Source: Streptomyces sp. R44 (GTDB lineage Bacteria > Actinomycetota > Actinomycetes > Streptomycetales > Streptomycetaceae). Taken from it: a DNA stretch of 64,000 nucleotides. A program made the position numbers and the translations under genes. The notes under the pieces were generated by a model. It was given only the letters and a program-made list of their open reading frames with translations. It did not search any database and was not told the origin of the DNA. The stretch covers positions 2,418,001 to 2,482,000 of the forward strand of contig NZ_CP163444.1 of assembly GCF_041053105.1 (NCBI RefSeq), in the 5' to 3' direction. Positions 24,487 to 33,222 of this stretch are shown piece by piece (the stretch's first letter is position 1; every line of letters begins with the position of its first letter).

Positions 24487-25608
24487 TCAGGGGGTGCGGG
24501 GCCACAGCCCGGGGTCGGGTGTGAAGCGCACCCGGAGGTCCCCGTCGACGAGCCCGGCGCCGGTGACGGTGCAGCGGCGCAGGGCGCCCGGCAGGGGGAC
24601 GGCGCGGCGGAACGCGCCGACGGTCAGGAGCAGTTCGTCGCCGCGGCGGACGAGGGAGAGCTCCTCCTTGACGGCCCCCGGCAGCGGGATGTGCCAGACG
24701 AGGACGCCGTCCTCCTCGCGGCGGTCCTCGACGGCCCATTCGGGTACGGGGGCCGGCTTCCCGGTCCGGGCGGAAGAGAGGAGCACCAGGTCCTCGGCCC
24801 CGCGCGGGGCCCTGCCCAGATGGGGCAGCTCGGACAGCTCGCCGGTGGTGGCGGTACGGAGCTCCGCAAGGTGCCGGTGCTGTTCGGCGGTGAGTCCGGC
24901 GAGCCAGGGGTCCTCGGAGGCGGCGGGGAGTATCCGGTTGGCGACGACGGCGTCGAGGGCGAGGCGGTGGACGGCGAGGCCGAGGCGGGCGGTGCGCAGG
25001 GCGCGGGCGGCGCCGGGGCCGGGTTCGAGGACGAGCCGGACGGTGGTGTCGGGGGCTTCGACCACGGCCTGGACGGCGGCGAGCTCGGCCTCCCAGCGGG
25101 CGGTCGTCTCGTACAGCCACTGCGCGGGCATGGGGACGCCGGCGAGCTGGGCGAGCATCGGGCGCAGCGCGCGGGCGGCCTGGCGCTCCGGGGGCAGGAG
25201 GCGGCGCAGATAGCGGCGGAGCTGGCCGGGGAGGGCGAGGAGGGCGAGGGCCTCGGGGAGCGGGGGCAGATCGACGACGGCGAGCTCGTGGTCGCCCTCG
25301 GCGGCGTCGCGCAGGGCCCTGAGCAGGGCGAACTGCCGGCTCCCGGGGAGCTCGGTCAGCTCGGCGTCCTCGAAGGGGGCGGCGCCGAGGAGGTCGAGGG
25401 CGGCGGAGGAGCGCTCCTGCAGGGCGAGGAACTCGCGCCGGAAGTCGGCGCCGGGCCGGGGTCGCAGCAGCCGGACCTCCGGGAGCGGGTCGGCGTCCTC
25501 GGAGACGAGCAGAACCCGGCGGCCGGCCCGCGCCTCGGCGAGGGCGGTGGCGGCGGCGAGGGTGGTACGGCCGGCGCCGCCGGGTCCGGTGACAAGGATG
25601 ATCCGCAT
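24487..25608 (-). CDS. ArsA-like P-loop protein with HSP20-like C-terminal domain and altered Walker A
   Basis: The 373-residue protein belongs to the ArsA/GET3-type SIMIBI family: an N-terminal nucleotide fold, VVDLPPLPEALALLALP, a helical region, and LALDAVVANRILP typical of the family. A C-terminal beta-rich domain (about 300-373, VWHIPLPGAVKEELSLVRRGDELLLTVG) is the ArsA HSP20-like domain. The Walker A segment is GPGGAGRTT (8-16) where GKGGVGKTT is expected: both the signature lysine and the P-loop lysine are replaced. ATP hydrolysis may be lost or changed. No arsenic genes are near. The start follows palindromic repeat copy B. Confidence 0.85.
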   Translation of the reverse strand: MRIILVTGPGGAGRTTLAAATALAEARAGRRVLLVSEDADPLPEVRLLRPRPGADFRREFLALQERSSAALDLLGAAPFEDAELTELPGSRQFALLRALRDAAEGDHELAVVDLPPLPEALALLALPGQLRRYLRRLLPPERQAARALRPMLAQLAGVPMPAQWLYETTARWEAELAAVQAVVEAPDTTVRLVLEPGPGAARALRTARLGLAVHRLALDAVVANRILPAASEDPWLAGLTAEQHRHLAELRTATTGELSELPHLGRAPRGAEDLVLLSSARTGKPAPVPEWAVEDRREEDGVLVWHIPLPGAVKEELSLVRRGDELLLTVGAFRRAVPLPGALRRCTVTGAGLVDGDLRVRFTPDPGLWPRTP

Positions 25609-25672
25609 GCGGCGGAACGTTACCGGGGCGCCCCGCAGGACCCGCACCCCGCAGCGCGGCGCCCCGCCCGCG

Positions 25673-25884
25673 CCCGTGTGGGCAATCGTCCCGCAGGGCG
25701 GGACGGGTGGGCACACGGGACGGCGCCCTTCAGGGGCGCCTCCGCGTTCCGAGCCTGGACCCGCACCGGATGCGCGCCGTCACCAACGGTGCGGGTTCAG
25801 GCGCGTAAGCCTCTGGCGCCGGCAGGGGCGCCGTTCCGTTGTGCCCACCCGTTCCGCCCCGGCGGAACGCATGCCCACAACGGG
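25673..25884. repeat. Dispersed 212-bp palindromic element, copy B
   Basis: Reverse-oriented, full-length counterpart of copy A (4854-5065). The left end here (CCCGTGTGGGCAATCGTCCC) equals the complement of A's right end, and the right end (GAACGCATGCCCACAACGGG) the complement of A's left end. The central hairpin is clearer than in A: CCTGGACCCGCACCG against CGGTGCGGGTTCAGG around about 18 bases. It begins 9 bases beyond the START-like gene's stop (minus strand) and ends 65 bases before the ArsA-like start. Confidence 0.85.
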
Positions 25885-25892
25885 CGGAACGC

Positions 25893-26333
25893 TTACGCGC
25901 CCGATTCCACGCGCTGCTTCAGGCCCTGCAGGGCGCGGTCGATGATGACCTTCTCCGCCTTGCGCTTGATCATGCCGAGCATGGGGATCTTGACGTCCAC
26001 CGTCAGCTGGTACGTCACCTCGGTGCGGTCGTCGCCGAGGGCCTTCAGCAGGTACGAGCCGTCGAGCGAGCGCAGCATCTGGGACTTGACCAGGGTCCAG
26101 GAGACCTCGTTGTCCCCGGTCCAGGTGTACGCCAGGGTGTGGTCGTCCTTGATGGCGCCCGCGTCCAGGAGCAGCCGGACCTTCTCCGCGCGGCCGGCCT
26201 CGTCGGACGACAGGACCTCGGCCTCCTTCACCTCGCCGGTCCACTCGGGGTAGCGGGCGAAGTCGGCGATCACGCCCATGACGTCGGCCGGCGCCGCCTC
26301 GATGGTGATGCTCGAGCTGGTGTGTTCGGCCAT
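25893..26333 (-). CDS. SRPBCC (START-like / polyketide-cyclase fold) protein
   Basis: A 146-residue protein, MAEHTSSSITIEAAPADVMGVIADFARYPEWTGEVKEAEVL, that begins with the coenzyme Q-binding/START-like pattern (A-P-x-x-V-x-x-x-I-x-D-F-x-x-Y-P-x-W). It forms a hydrophobic ligand-binding cup; the ligand is unknown. In mycobacteria the equivalent (TB16.3/Rv2185c, from memory) also sits between the ArsA-like and fatty-acid ligase genes, suggesting a lipid link. AGGAG lies 13 bases before the ATG. One of few genes here ending in TAA; the palindromic repeat follows at once. Confidence 0.9.
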   Translation of the reverse strand: MAEHTSSSITIEAAPADVMGVIADFARYPEWTGEVKEAEVLSSDEAGRAEKVRLLLDAGAIKDDHTLAYTWTGDNEVSWTLVKSQMLRSLDGSYLLKALGDDRTEVTYQLTVDVKIPMLGMIKRKAEKVIIDRALQGLKQRVESGA

Positions 26334-26425
26334 CGCGGTGGCTCCTCCACTGTGCGGTCCGGCGGAAGTAGAAAAGGGGCACAGACGTGCCGACGGAAGG
26401 CTATCGCGCCCCCGTGGCCGCGCCG

Positions 26426-27193
26426 TCACCACTCCAGGGCGTAGGGCGTCCCGGTCGAGGCGAAGTGGCCGACGTTCACGCACTCGGTGCGCCCGATCCG
26501 CATCCGCCGGGCGAGGGGCTGGTGGACGTGGCCGAAGAGGGAGTACCGCGGCCGGACCCGGTGGATGGCGTCGAGCAGCGCCCGGCTGCCGCGCTCGAAG
26601 CGGCGGGCCACGGTGTCGTACGTCAGCTCCGGCACCTCCGGCGGGATGTGGGAGCAGAGGACGTCGACGTCGCCGAGGGCCTCGACCTTGGCGGCGTACT
26701 CCTCGTCGGAGATCTCGTACGGGGTGCGCATGGGCGTGCGGAGCCCGCCGCCGACGAAGCCGAACACGAGTCCGCCGAGCTCGATCCGCTCGCCGTCGAG
26801 GACCGTCGTCCCCGGCGCGGCGAAGTCCGTCCAGAGCTGGGGGATGTCGACGTTCCCGTAGGTGGCGTACGTAGGGGTGGGGAAGGCGGCGAAGAGTTCG
26901 GCGTACTGGCGGCGGACCGCGGCCTCGATGGCGGTGTCGCGGTCGACGTCGAGCGCGGCCCAGAGGCTGCGGCCCAGGTCGCGGGCCTCGTCGAAGCGGC
27001 GGGCGGTGCGGAGCTCGACGAGCCGGTCGGCGTTCTCGGTGCCGAACAGGTCGGGGAAGATGCCCCGGCTGTGGTCGGCGTAGTCGAGGAAGAGGACCAG
27101 GTCACCGAGGCATATGAGGGCGTCGGCGCCCTCCCCTGCCTTGGCGAGGTCGCCGGCGTTGCCGTGCACGTCACTGACCACATGGACTCGCAT
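26426..27193 (-). CDS. Calcineurin-like metallophosphoesterase
   Basis: The 255 residues carry all metal motifs of the family: SDVHGNAGDL (7-16), CLGDLVLF (about 29-36), TYGNVDIPQ (about 111-119), LCSHIPPE (about 185) and FGHVHQPLA (about 223). Most similar in layout to small single-domain phosphoesterases that act on nucleotides or phosphate esters. The substrate is unknown. It is a stand-alone gene divergent from fadD, with about 255 bases between them. Confidence 0.88.
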   Translation of the reverse strand: MRVHVVSDVHGNAGDLAKAGEGADALICLGDLVLFLDYADHSRGIFPDLFGTENADRLVELRTARRFDEARDLGRSLWAALDVDRDTAIEAAVRRQYAELFAAFPTPTYATYGNVDIPQLWTDFAAPGTTVLDGERIELGGLVFGFVGGGLRTPMRTPYEISDEEYAAKVEALGDVDVLCSHIPPEVPELTYDTVARRFERGSRALLDAIHRVRPRYSLFGHVHQPLARRMRIGRTECVNVGHFASTGTPYALEW

Positions 27194-27448
27194 GAGCCCA
27201 CCTTAGGGGGTGTCACCTGCGGTTACTTGGGAGTCGTGAAACCTGTGGATTACTGTGCGCAGAGCACCGCCACGCATGTGTGACGCACGGAACATCTGGC
27301 CGGAACCCCCTATCGGGAACCATGTACTGGTGGGTAACGTCCGAGCGGTCCAGTCGTGCTCACCCCCACTGAGCACCTGCCCGATCATGGACTTCACCGG
27401 TGCATCACACAGAGCCGTGGCGCCGGCGCCCGATGAGGAGCAGCAGTC

Positions 27449-29245
27449 TTGCGCGAGTTCAGCCTTCCGGCCCTGTACGAGGTCCCCACGGACGGCAACC
27501 TGACGGATCTCATCCGCCGCAACGCCTCCCAGCACCCAGACGTCGCCGTGATGGGGCGCAAGGTCGACGGCGTCTGGACGGACGTCACCGCCACGCAGTT
27601 CCTCGCGGAGGTCCGTGGGGTCGCCAAGGGTCTGATCGCCTCCGGCGTGGAGCCGGGCGACCGGGTCGCGCTGCTCTCCCGTACGCGCTACGAGTGGGTG
27701 CTCCTCGACTTCGCGATCTGGAGCGCGGGCGGTGTCACCGTGCCGGTGTACGAGACGAGCTCGCCGGAGCAGATCCAGTGGATCCTCGGTGACTCGGGCG
27801 CGGCGGCCGTGGTGGTGGAGAGCGAGGCGCACGAGGAGTCGGTGGCCTCCGTCCGGGCGAACCTGCCGGAGCTCAAGGCCGTCTGGCGGATCGACACGGA
27901 CGCGGTGGCCCGGCTCACGGCCGAGGGCGCGGACGTCTCCGACGAGCTGCTCGACGCGCGCATGTCGGCGGCGAACGCGGACGACCCGGCGACGATCGTC
28001 TACACCTCGGGCACGACCGGCCGCCCCAAGGGCTGTGTCCTGTCCCACCGGGCCTTCTTCGCCGAGTGCGGCAACATCGTGGAGCGGCTCAAGCCCCTCT
28101 TCCGTACGGGCGAGTGCTCGGTGCTGCTGTTCCTGCCGGCCGCGCACGTCTTCGGGCGGCTCGTCGAGGTCGCGTCCGTGATGGCGCCGATCCGGCTCGG
28201 CTGCGTCCCGGACATCAAGAACCTCACGGACGAGCTGGCCTCGTTCCGGCCGACGCTGATCCTGGGCGTGCCGCGCGTCTTCGAGAAGGTCTACAACTCG
28301 GCGCGGGCGAAGGCGCAGGCCGACGGCAAGGGCAAGATCTTCGACAAGGCCGCGCACACGGCCATCGCGTACAGCCGGGCGATCGGCACCCCGCAGGGCC
28401 CGTCCTTCGGTCTGAAGCTGAAGCACAAGGTCTTCGACAAGCTGGTCTTCAGCAAGCTGCGGGCGGTGCTCGGCGGTCGCGGCGAGTACGCCATCTCGGG
28501 CGGCGCCCCGCTGGGCGAGCGGCTCGGCCACTTCTTCCGCGGCATCGGCTTCACGGTCCTGGAGGGCTACGGCCTGACGGAGTCGTGCGCGGCGACGGCG
28601 TTCAACCCCTGGGACCGGCAGAAGATCGGCACGGTCGGTCAGCCGCTGCCGGGCTCGGTGGTGCGGATCGCCGACGACGGCGAGGTGCTGCTGCACGGCG
28701 AGCACATCTTCTCGCGGTACTGGAACAACGAGGCGGCGACGGCCGAGGCGCTGGCGGACGGCTGGTTCCACACGGGTGACATCGGCACGCTCGACGAGGA
28801 CGGCTATCTCGCGATCACCGGCCGGAAGAAGGAGATCCTGGTGACGGCGGGCGGCAAGAACGTCGCCCCGGCGGTCATCGAGGACCGGATCCGCGCGCAC
28901 GCGCTGGTCGCGGAGTGCATGGTGGTCGGCGACGGGCGTCCGTTCGTGGGCGCGCTGGTCACGATCGACGAGGAGTTCCTCGGCCGCTGGGCGAGCGAGC
29001 ACGGCAAGCCGGCCGGTTCGACGGCGGCCTCCCTCCGTGAGGACGCGGAGCTCGTCGCGGAGGTCCAGCGGGCGATCGACGACGGCAACGCCGCGGTGTC
29101 CAAGGCGGAGTCGGTCCGCAAGTTCCGTATCCTCCCGGCCCAGTTCACGGAGGAGGCGGGGCACATCACCCCGTCCCTGAAGCTGAAGCGGAACGTGGTG
29201 GCGAAGGACTTCGCGGACGAGATCGAGGCGATCTACGCCAAGTAG
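27449..29245 (+). CDS. fadD: Long-chain fatty-acid-CoA ligase (FadD15-like)
   Basis: Activates fatty acids through an acyl-adenylate to acyl-CoA. The 598 residues show YTSGTTGRPKG (near 184-194, P-loop of the ANL superfamily), LEGYGLTES (near 372), GWFHTGDIG (near 435) and GRKKEILVTAGGKNVAP (near 456), with a catalytic lysine region LKLKRNVV at the end. Start is TTG (MREFSLPALYE) with GAGGAG 8 bases ahead, a rare but well-supported choice. It converges on pimB over a shared terminator; the pair is adjacent in mycobacteria too (fadD15/pimB, from memory). Confidence 0.93.
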   Translation: MREFSLPALYEVPTDGNLTDLIRRNASQHPDVAVMGRKVDGVWTDVTATQFLAEVRGVAKGLIASGVEPGDRVALLSRTRYEWVLLDFAIWSAGGVTVPVYETSSPEQIQWILGDSGAAAVVVESEAHEESVASVRANLPELKAVWRIDTDAVARLTAEGADVSDELLDARMSAANADDPATIVYTSGTTGRPKGCVLSHRAFFAECGNIVERLKPLFRTGECSVLLFLPAAHVFGRLVEVASVMAPIRLGCVPDIKNLTDELASFRPTLILGVPRVFEKVYNSARAKAQADGKGKIFDKAAHTAIAYSRAIGTPQGPSFGLKLKHKVFDKLVFSKLRAVLGGRGEYAISGGAPLGERLGHFFRGIGFTVLEGYGLTESCAATAFNPWDRQKIGTVGQPLPGSVVRIADDGEVLLHGEHIFSRYWNNEAATAEALADGWFHTGDIGTLDEDGYLAITGRKKEILVTAGGKNVAPAVIEDRIRAHALVAECMVVGDGRPFVGALVTIDEEFLGRWASEHGKPAGSTAASLREDAELVAEVQRAIDDGNAAVSKAESVRKFRILPAQFTEEAGHITPSLKLKRNVVAKDFADEIEAIYAK

Positions 29246-29253
29246 GAGCGCGT

Positions 29254-29295
29254 ACGAAGGGGCCCGGGGCGATCACTCGCCCCGGGCCCCTTCGT
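29254..29295. terminator. Bidirectional terminator between fadD and pimB
   Basis: A perfect 19-bp stem (29254-29272/29277-29295) with a 4-base TCAC loop lies midway between the convergent stops of fadD (29245) and pimB (29309). Confidence 0.92.
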
Positions 29296-29308
29296 CGTAC
29301 CGTGCGTC

Positions 29309-30451
29309 CTACAGCAGCGCGCGCAGCCGCTCCGCGAGGAGGTCCCAGCGCCAGCGCTCCTCCACCCAGGCCCGGCCCCGCTCGCCCATGCGGGCGCGGA
29401 GCTCGGGGTCGAGGAGGAGGGTGGTGACGCGGTCGGCGGTCTCCTCGGCGGACTCGCCGCGGACGACCCAGCCGGTCTCGCCGTCGAGGACGGCGTCGGG
29501 CGCGCCGCCGGAGTCGCCGGCGACGACGGGCAGGCCGGTGGCGGAGGCCTCCAGGTAGACGATGCCGAGGCCCTCGACGTCGAGGCCGCCGCGCCGGGTG
29601 CGGCAGGGCATGGCGAAGACGTCGCCGGCCCCGTAGTGGGCGGGCAGCTCGGACCAGGGGACGGCGCCGGTGAAGCGTACGGATCCGGCCACGCCCGTCT
29701 CGGCGGCGAGACGGTGCAGGTCCTTCTCGTACGGTCCGCCGCCGACGATCAGGAGGACGGCGTCCGGGACCCGGCTCAGGATCGCGGGCATGGCCCGGAT
29801 CAGGGTGTCCTGGCCCTTGCGCGGGACGAGCCGGGAGACGCAGACGACGACGGGGCGGTCGCTGAGCCCGAGGCGGGCGCGGACCTCGTCGCCGCCCGAG
29901 TCGGGGTGGAAGGTCTTCTCGTCGACGCCGGGCGGGAGCTGGACCATGCGTCGGGCGGCGGCCGGGGTGAGGGCGGTCGCGATCCGGGAGCGGGTGTACT
30001 CGCCGAGGTAGGTGATCGTGTCCGTGCCCTCGCCGATGCGGCGGAGGAGCTGCCGGGCGGCCGGGAGCTGGGCCCAGCCGGCCTCGTGCCCGTGGGTGGT
30101 GGCGACGAGCCGCTTCGCGCCGGCCCTGCGCAGGGCGGGGGCCATCAGGCCGAGCGGTGCGGCCGCGCCGAACCACACGGACTCGCAGCCGTGCTCGCGG
30201 AGGAGCGCGGTGGCGCGGGCGGTGACCCGAGGAGTCGGCAGCAGCATGGTGGTGCGATCCCGTACGACCGTGAAAGGCTGTTCGGCGTCGAACGCGGCCG
30301 TCGCCTCGATCCCTTCGCGGCTGCGCTTCCACGTGGAGGCGTAGACCACGATCCGGTCGGGGTCCAGGCGGAGTGCCATGTTGTGCAGGAAGGCCTGGAT
30401 TCCGCCGGGACGCGGCGGGAAGTCGTTGGTTACGATCAGGGTCTTGTGCAT
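29309..30451 (-). CDS. pimB: GT4 glycosyltransferase, PimB-like mannosyltransferase
   Basis: The 380 residues form a GT-B enzyme: glycine-rich NDFPPRPGGIQAFLHNMAL (8-27), ATTHGHEAGW, donor-domain start VVVCVSRLVPRKGQDTLIRA (near 190-209), and the E-x7-E region GLGIVYLEASATGLPVVAGDSGGAPD (near 295-320). The whole resembles actinobacterial PimB', which adds the second mannose from GDP-mannose to phosphatidylinositol monomannoside. Start is ATG of MHKTLIVTNDF; longer frames lack support. A GT87 polyprenol-mannose enzyme gene starts on the opposite strand, consistent with mannolipid or glycan synthesis at the membrane. Confidence 0.9.
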   Translation of the reverse strand: MHKTLIVTNDFPPRPGGIQAFLHNMALRLDPDRIVVYASTWKRSREGIEATAAFDAEQPFTVVRDRTTMLLPTPRVTARATALLREHGCESVWFGAAAPLGLMAPALRRAGAKRLVATTHGHEAGWAQLPAARQLLRRIGEGTDTITYLGEYTRSRIATALTPAAARRMVQLPPGVDEKTFHPDSGGDEVRARLGLSDRPVVVCVSRLVPRKGQDTLIRAMPAILSRVPDAVLLIVGGGPYEKDLHRLAAETGVAGSVRFTGAVPWSELPAHYGAGDVFAMPCRTRRGGLDVEGLGIVYLEASATGLPVVAGDSGGAPDAVLDGETGWVVRGESAEETADRVTTLLLDPELRARMGERGRAWVEERWRWDLLAERLRALL

Positions 30452-30535
30452 CGTGGCCGACAGTACGCGATGGCAACCACCGCCCGGCAACACGACCGCC
30501 CCGCCACCGCGGGCCGACAGGACAAGGACGCGACA

Positions 30536-31813
30536 GTGACGACGGGTGCCGTGGAGAACGGGTCACGCACGGGTCTGCGACTTCCGCTCGGCCTCTGGGG
30601 TCTGTCCCGGGTCCTGCTGCTGCTCTGCGTCTTCAAGGTCGTGGTGATCCCCGGCCCCGACATCACCTTCGACGTCCGGGACATCTACCAGGGCTGGTAC
30701 GAGGTGCTGCGGACGGGCACGTATCCGCTGGACGACGTCACCTGGCAGTACCCGCCGGCCGCGGCGTTCGCGATCCTCGCCCCCGGTCTGCTGCCGTTCC
30801 TCGACTACGCCTCCGCGTTCTTCGTCCTCGCCTTCCTCTGCGACGCGCTGGTCTTCGGGCTGCTCCTCCACACGGGCCGCCGCGCGGGCCGCTCGTCGCG
30901 GGGTGCCTGGTTCTGGCTCGCGGGCGTCCCGCTGCTGGGCCCGACGGCGTACGCCCGGTACGACGTGATGGTCACCGCCGTCGCGGTGGCGGGGCTGCTC
31001 GCGGCGGGCCGCAGCCCGCGCGTCCTGGGCGCCCTGGCCGGTTTCGGCGCGGTCCTGAAGGTGTGGCCGGTGCTGCTGCTCGCGGGCACGCCGAAGGGGC
31101 GGGCGACCTTCCGGTCCTGGTCGGCGGCGGTGGGCGCGGGGGCCGCGGTCCTGGCGTTCTGCGTGGTGTGGATGCCGGGGGCGCTGGCCTTCCTCGGCTT
31201 CCAGCGGGACCGGGGCACGGAGGTCGAGTCGCTGGGCTCGATGGTCTTCCACGTCGTCCGGCACTTCGGCTGGGAGGGCGAGGCGATCATGAACTACGGG
31301 TCGATCGAGTTCCTCGGCCCGTACGTGTCGACGGTGTCGACGGCCGCGCTCGGCCTCACGGTCGCCGCGTTCGGCTGGCTGCTCGTGTGGCGGATCCGGG
31401 CGCGGGCCTTCGCCTCGTCGACGGTGGCGGACGCGGCCTTCGTGGCGGTGCTGCTGTTCACGACGACGAGCCGGGTGCTCTCCCCCCAGTACATGCTGTG
31501 GCTGGTCGGTCTGGCCGCGGTGTGCCTCGCCTTCCGGTCGAGCCGGATGCGGAAGCCCGCGCATCTGGTGCTGTGGGCGACGGCGGTGACGCAGTTCGAG
31601 TTCCCGGTGTGGTTCTCGCACGTGACGCGGAGCGATCCGCTGGGCGTGGCGGTGCTGTTCACGCGGAACGGTCTGCTGATAGCGGCCACGGTCATCGCCT
31701 GCCGGATCCTGTGGCGGCACACGGTGACGGAGCCGCGTCTCGCCGAGGCCGGGAAGGCTCCCGCCCAGGAGGCTCAGCCGGAGCGCGAGAAGGCCCTGTC
31801 CGGCTCGTTCTGA
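30536..31813 (+). CDS. GT87-family membrane mannosyltransferase
   Basis: A 425-residue integral membrane protein with about ten hydrophobic helices and the GT-C pattern. The first loop has the acidic motif ITFDVRDIYQGWYEVLRTGTYPLDDVTWQYPP (near 38-69), where Asp residues act as base in polyprenol-phosphate-sugar enzymes; LSPQYMLWLVGL (near 308) is the family's conserved late helix. Mycobacterial homologues (such as Rv2181) use polyprenol-phosphate-mannose for mannan branches. I prefer the GTG start with AAGGA 7 bases ahead over an ATG 22 codons upstream. Its 3' end overlaps the convergent MATE gene by 40 bases. Confidence 0.87.
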   Translation: MTTGAVENGSRTGLRLPLGLWGLSRVLLLLCVFKVVVIPGPDITFDVRDIYQGWYEVLRTGTYPLDDVTWQYPPAAAFAILAPGLLPFLDYASAFFVLAFLCDALVFGLLLHTGRRAGRSSRGAWFWLAGVPLLGPTAYARYDVMVTAVAVAGLLAAGRSPRVLGALAGFGAVLKVWPVLLLAGTPKGRATFRSWSAAVGAGAAVLAFCVVWMPGALAFLGFQRDRGTEVESLGSMVFHVVRHFGWEGEAIMNYGSIEFLGPYVSTVSTAALGLTVAAFGWLLVWRIRARAFASSTVADAAFVAVLLFTTTSRVLSPQYMLWLVGLAAVCLAFRSSRMRKPAHLVLWATAVTQFEFPVWFSHVTRSDPLGVAVLFTRNGLLIAATVIACRILWRHTVTEPRLAEAGKAPAQEAQPEREKALSGSF

Positions 31814-33120
31814 GTCTTCCCGGGGGCCGCCGTGACGGTACGGCGGTGCAGCAGGCCGAGGGCCGCGCACTGGGCCCCCATGGCGAGGGCCATCGCGAGG
31901 CAGATCCCGGGGAGGCCGAGTCCGGCGCCTGAGAGGGCGTACGCGAGCGGGAACTGGACGAGGACGCCGGCCATGGTGATCCGGGCGAGGTGGGGGCTGG
32001 CTCCGGTGCCCTCGAAGACCCCGGCGAGCGCGATGTACCCGGCCATGAGCAGCAGATAGGGGCCGAGGCAGCGCAGGAAGAGCGCGCCCGCCTCCGCCAC
32101 CGCGGGCTCGGCGCCGAAGGCCCGCATGACGGGTCCCGCGGCGAGGAGCAGCAGGATCGCGGCGCTCGCGCCGAGGGTGCCGCCGAGGAGGAGGGCCTGC
32201 CGGCCGACGGCCCGCCGTTCGTCCCTGCCCGCGCCGAGGAGGTGGGCGCTGTGGATGGAGGCGGCCTGCCGGACGGCGTAGAAGGCCATGGTCGCCACGT
32301 ACATGGCCTTGGTGGCGATGCCGTAGGCGGCGATCTCGGTGACGCCGAGCCGGGCGACGACGGAGACGAGCGCGAGGGCTCCGGCCATCCGGACGGCGAA
32401 GTCGACGGCCATGGGCAGTCCGGTGGCGGCGGTGCGGCGCAGCGCGGCGGCCGTGGGCAGGGCCGCCCGGGCCGCCCGCGCGGCCTTGAGGAGCGGGTCG
32501 CGGCGCAGGGCGAGGAGGCCGGCGGCGAGGGCGACGCCGCGGCCGGTGACGGTGGCGAGGGCGGCGCCGGGGACGCCGTACGCGTGGATGAGCAGCGGAT
32601 CGAGGACGAGGATCAGCCCGTTGGCGAGGAAGGCGAGCCGCATGGGGGTGCGGGTGTCGCCGGTGCCCTTGAGGATCCCGTCGAGGACGTTCGTGGCGAA
32701 GAAGACGGCCGTGCCGGGGAGCGAGATCGCGAAGTAGGCGGTGGCCAGGGCGTGGGCGGGGTGGCCGGAGCCGCCGAGCAGGAGGGCGGCGAGCGGGTCG
32801 CGCAGCAGGTAGCCGCCGAGGGCGACGGGCGGCACGAGCAGGGCGCAGAGGGCGGTGCCGCCGCGGACGGCGGCGCGGACGGCGCCGGGGTCGTCGGCGC
32901 CCCGGGCGCGGGCGACGAGGACGGTGGTGCCGGAGCCGGCCATGAGGACGACCCCGAGCAGGAGGTTCTCGACGTTGGTGGCGACCGCGACGGCGGCGAC
33001 GGCGTCCCCGCCGAGCCGGGCGACCCAGATCATGTTGATGATGCCGGCGGCGACTCCCGCGAGGAGTTCGAAGTAGACCGGGCGGGCGAGCCGGACGAGT
33101 GTGCGGCGGTGCGAGGACAT
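31774..33120 (-). CDS. MATE-family multidrug/metabolite exporter
   Basis: A 448-residue protein with twelve hydrophobic helices in two similar halves. LDGILKGTGDTRTPM (near 172-186) in the first half and LAGVFEGTGASPHLARITM (near 378-396) in the second are the repeated MATE motifs. The ATG start MSSHRRTLVRL is preceded by AGAGGGGG. It is divergent from the PadR regulator with a twin operator between them (33148-33176), so it is probably repressed by PadR until a toxic ligand arrives. The exported compound is unknown. Confidence 0.92.
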   Translation of the reverse strand: MSSHRRTLVRLARPVYFELLAGVAAGIINMIWVARLGGDAVAAVAVATNVENLLLGVVLMAGSGTTVLVARARGADDPGAVRAAVRGGTALCALLVPPVALGGYLLRDPLAALLLGGSGHPAHALATAYFAISLPGTAVFFATNVLDGILKGTGDTRTPMRLAFLANGLILVLDPLLIHAYGVPGAALATVTGRGVALAAGLLALRRDPLLKAARAARAALPTAAALRRTAATGLPMAVDFAVRMAGALALVSVVARLGVTEIAAYGIATKAMYVATMAFYAVRQAASIHSAHLLGAGRDERRAVGRQALLLGGTLGASAAILLLLAAGPVMRAFGAEPAVAEAGALFLRCLGPYLLLMAGYIALAGVFEGTGASPHLARITMAGVLVQFPLAYALSGAGLGLPGICLAMALAMGAQCAALGLLHRRTVTAAPGKTQNEPDRAFSRSG

Positions 33121-33147
33121 GACGAAGGAACCCCCTCTTTCCGATGT

Positions 33148-33176
33148 ACCTCGAATAGAGGCACCTCGAAAAGAGG
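33148..33176. promoter_or_regulatory. Twin direct-repeat operator between MATE and PadR genes
   Basis: ACCTCGAATAGAGG (33148-33161) and ACCTCGAAAAGAGG (33163-33176) are repeated with a 15-base period and one difference. Each copy also has CCTC/GAGG symmetry. It is the only A/T-rich stretch in the gap and is followed by TAGCAT, a plausible -10 for padR. Arrangement suggests a PadR dimer-of-dimers site controlling both genes. Confidence 0.65.
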
Positions 33177-33222
33177 TAGCATGGGAAGCAGTCCCCCGAC
33201 AAGCGCGAAGGAGTGGTGCCCG

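Noticed and set aside
30563..33202. 879-codon minus-strand frame opposite GT87 and overlapping the MATE gene in another frame
   Set aside because: Arg/Pro-rich translation without motifs; two well-supported membrane-protein genes occupy the interval.
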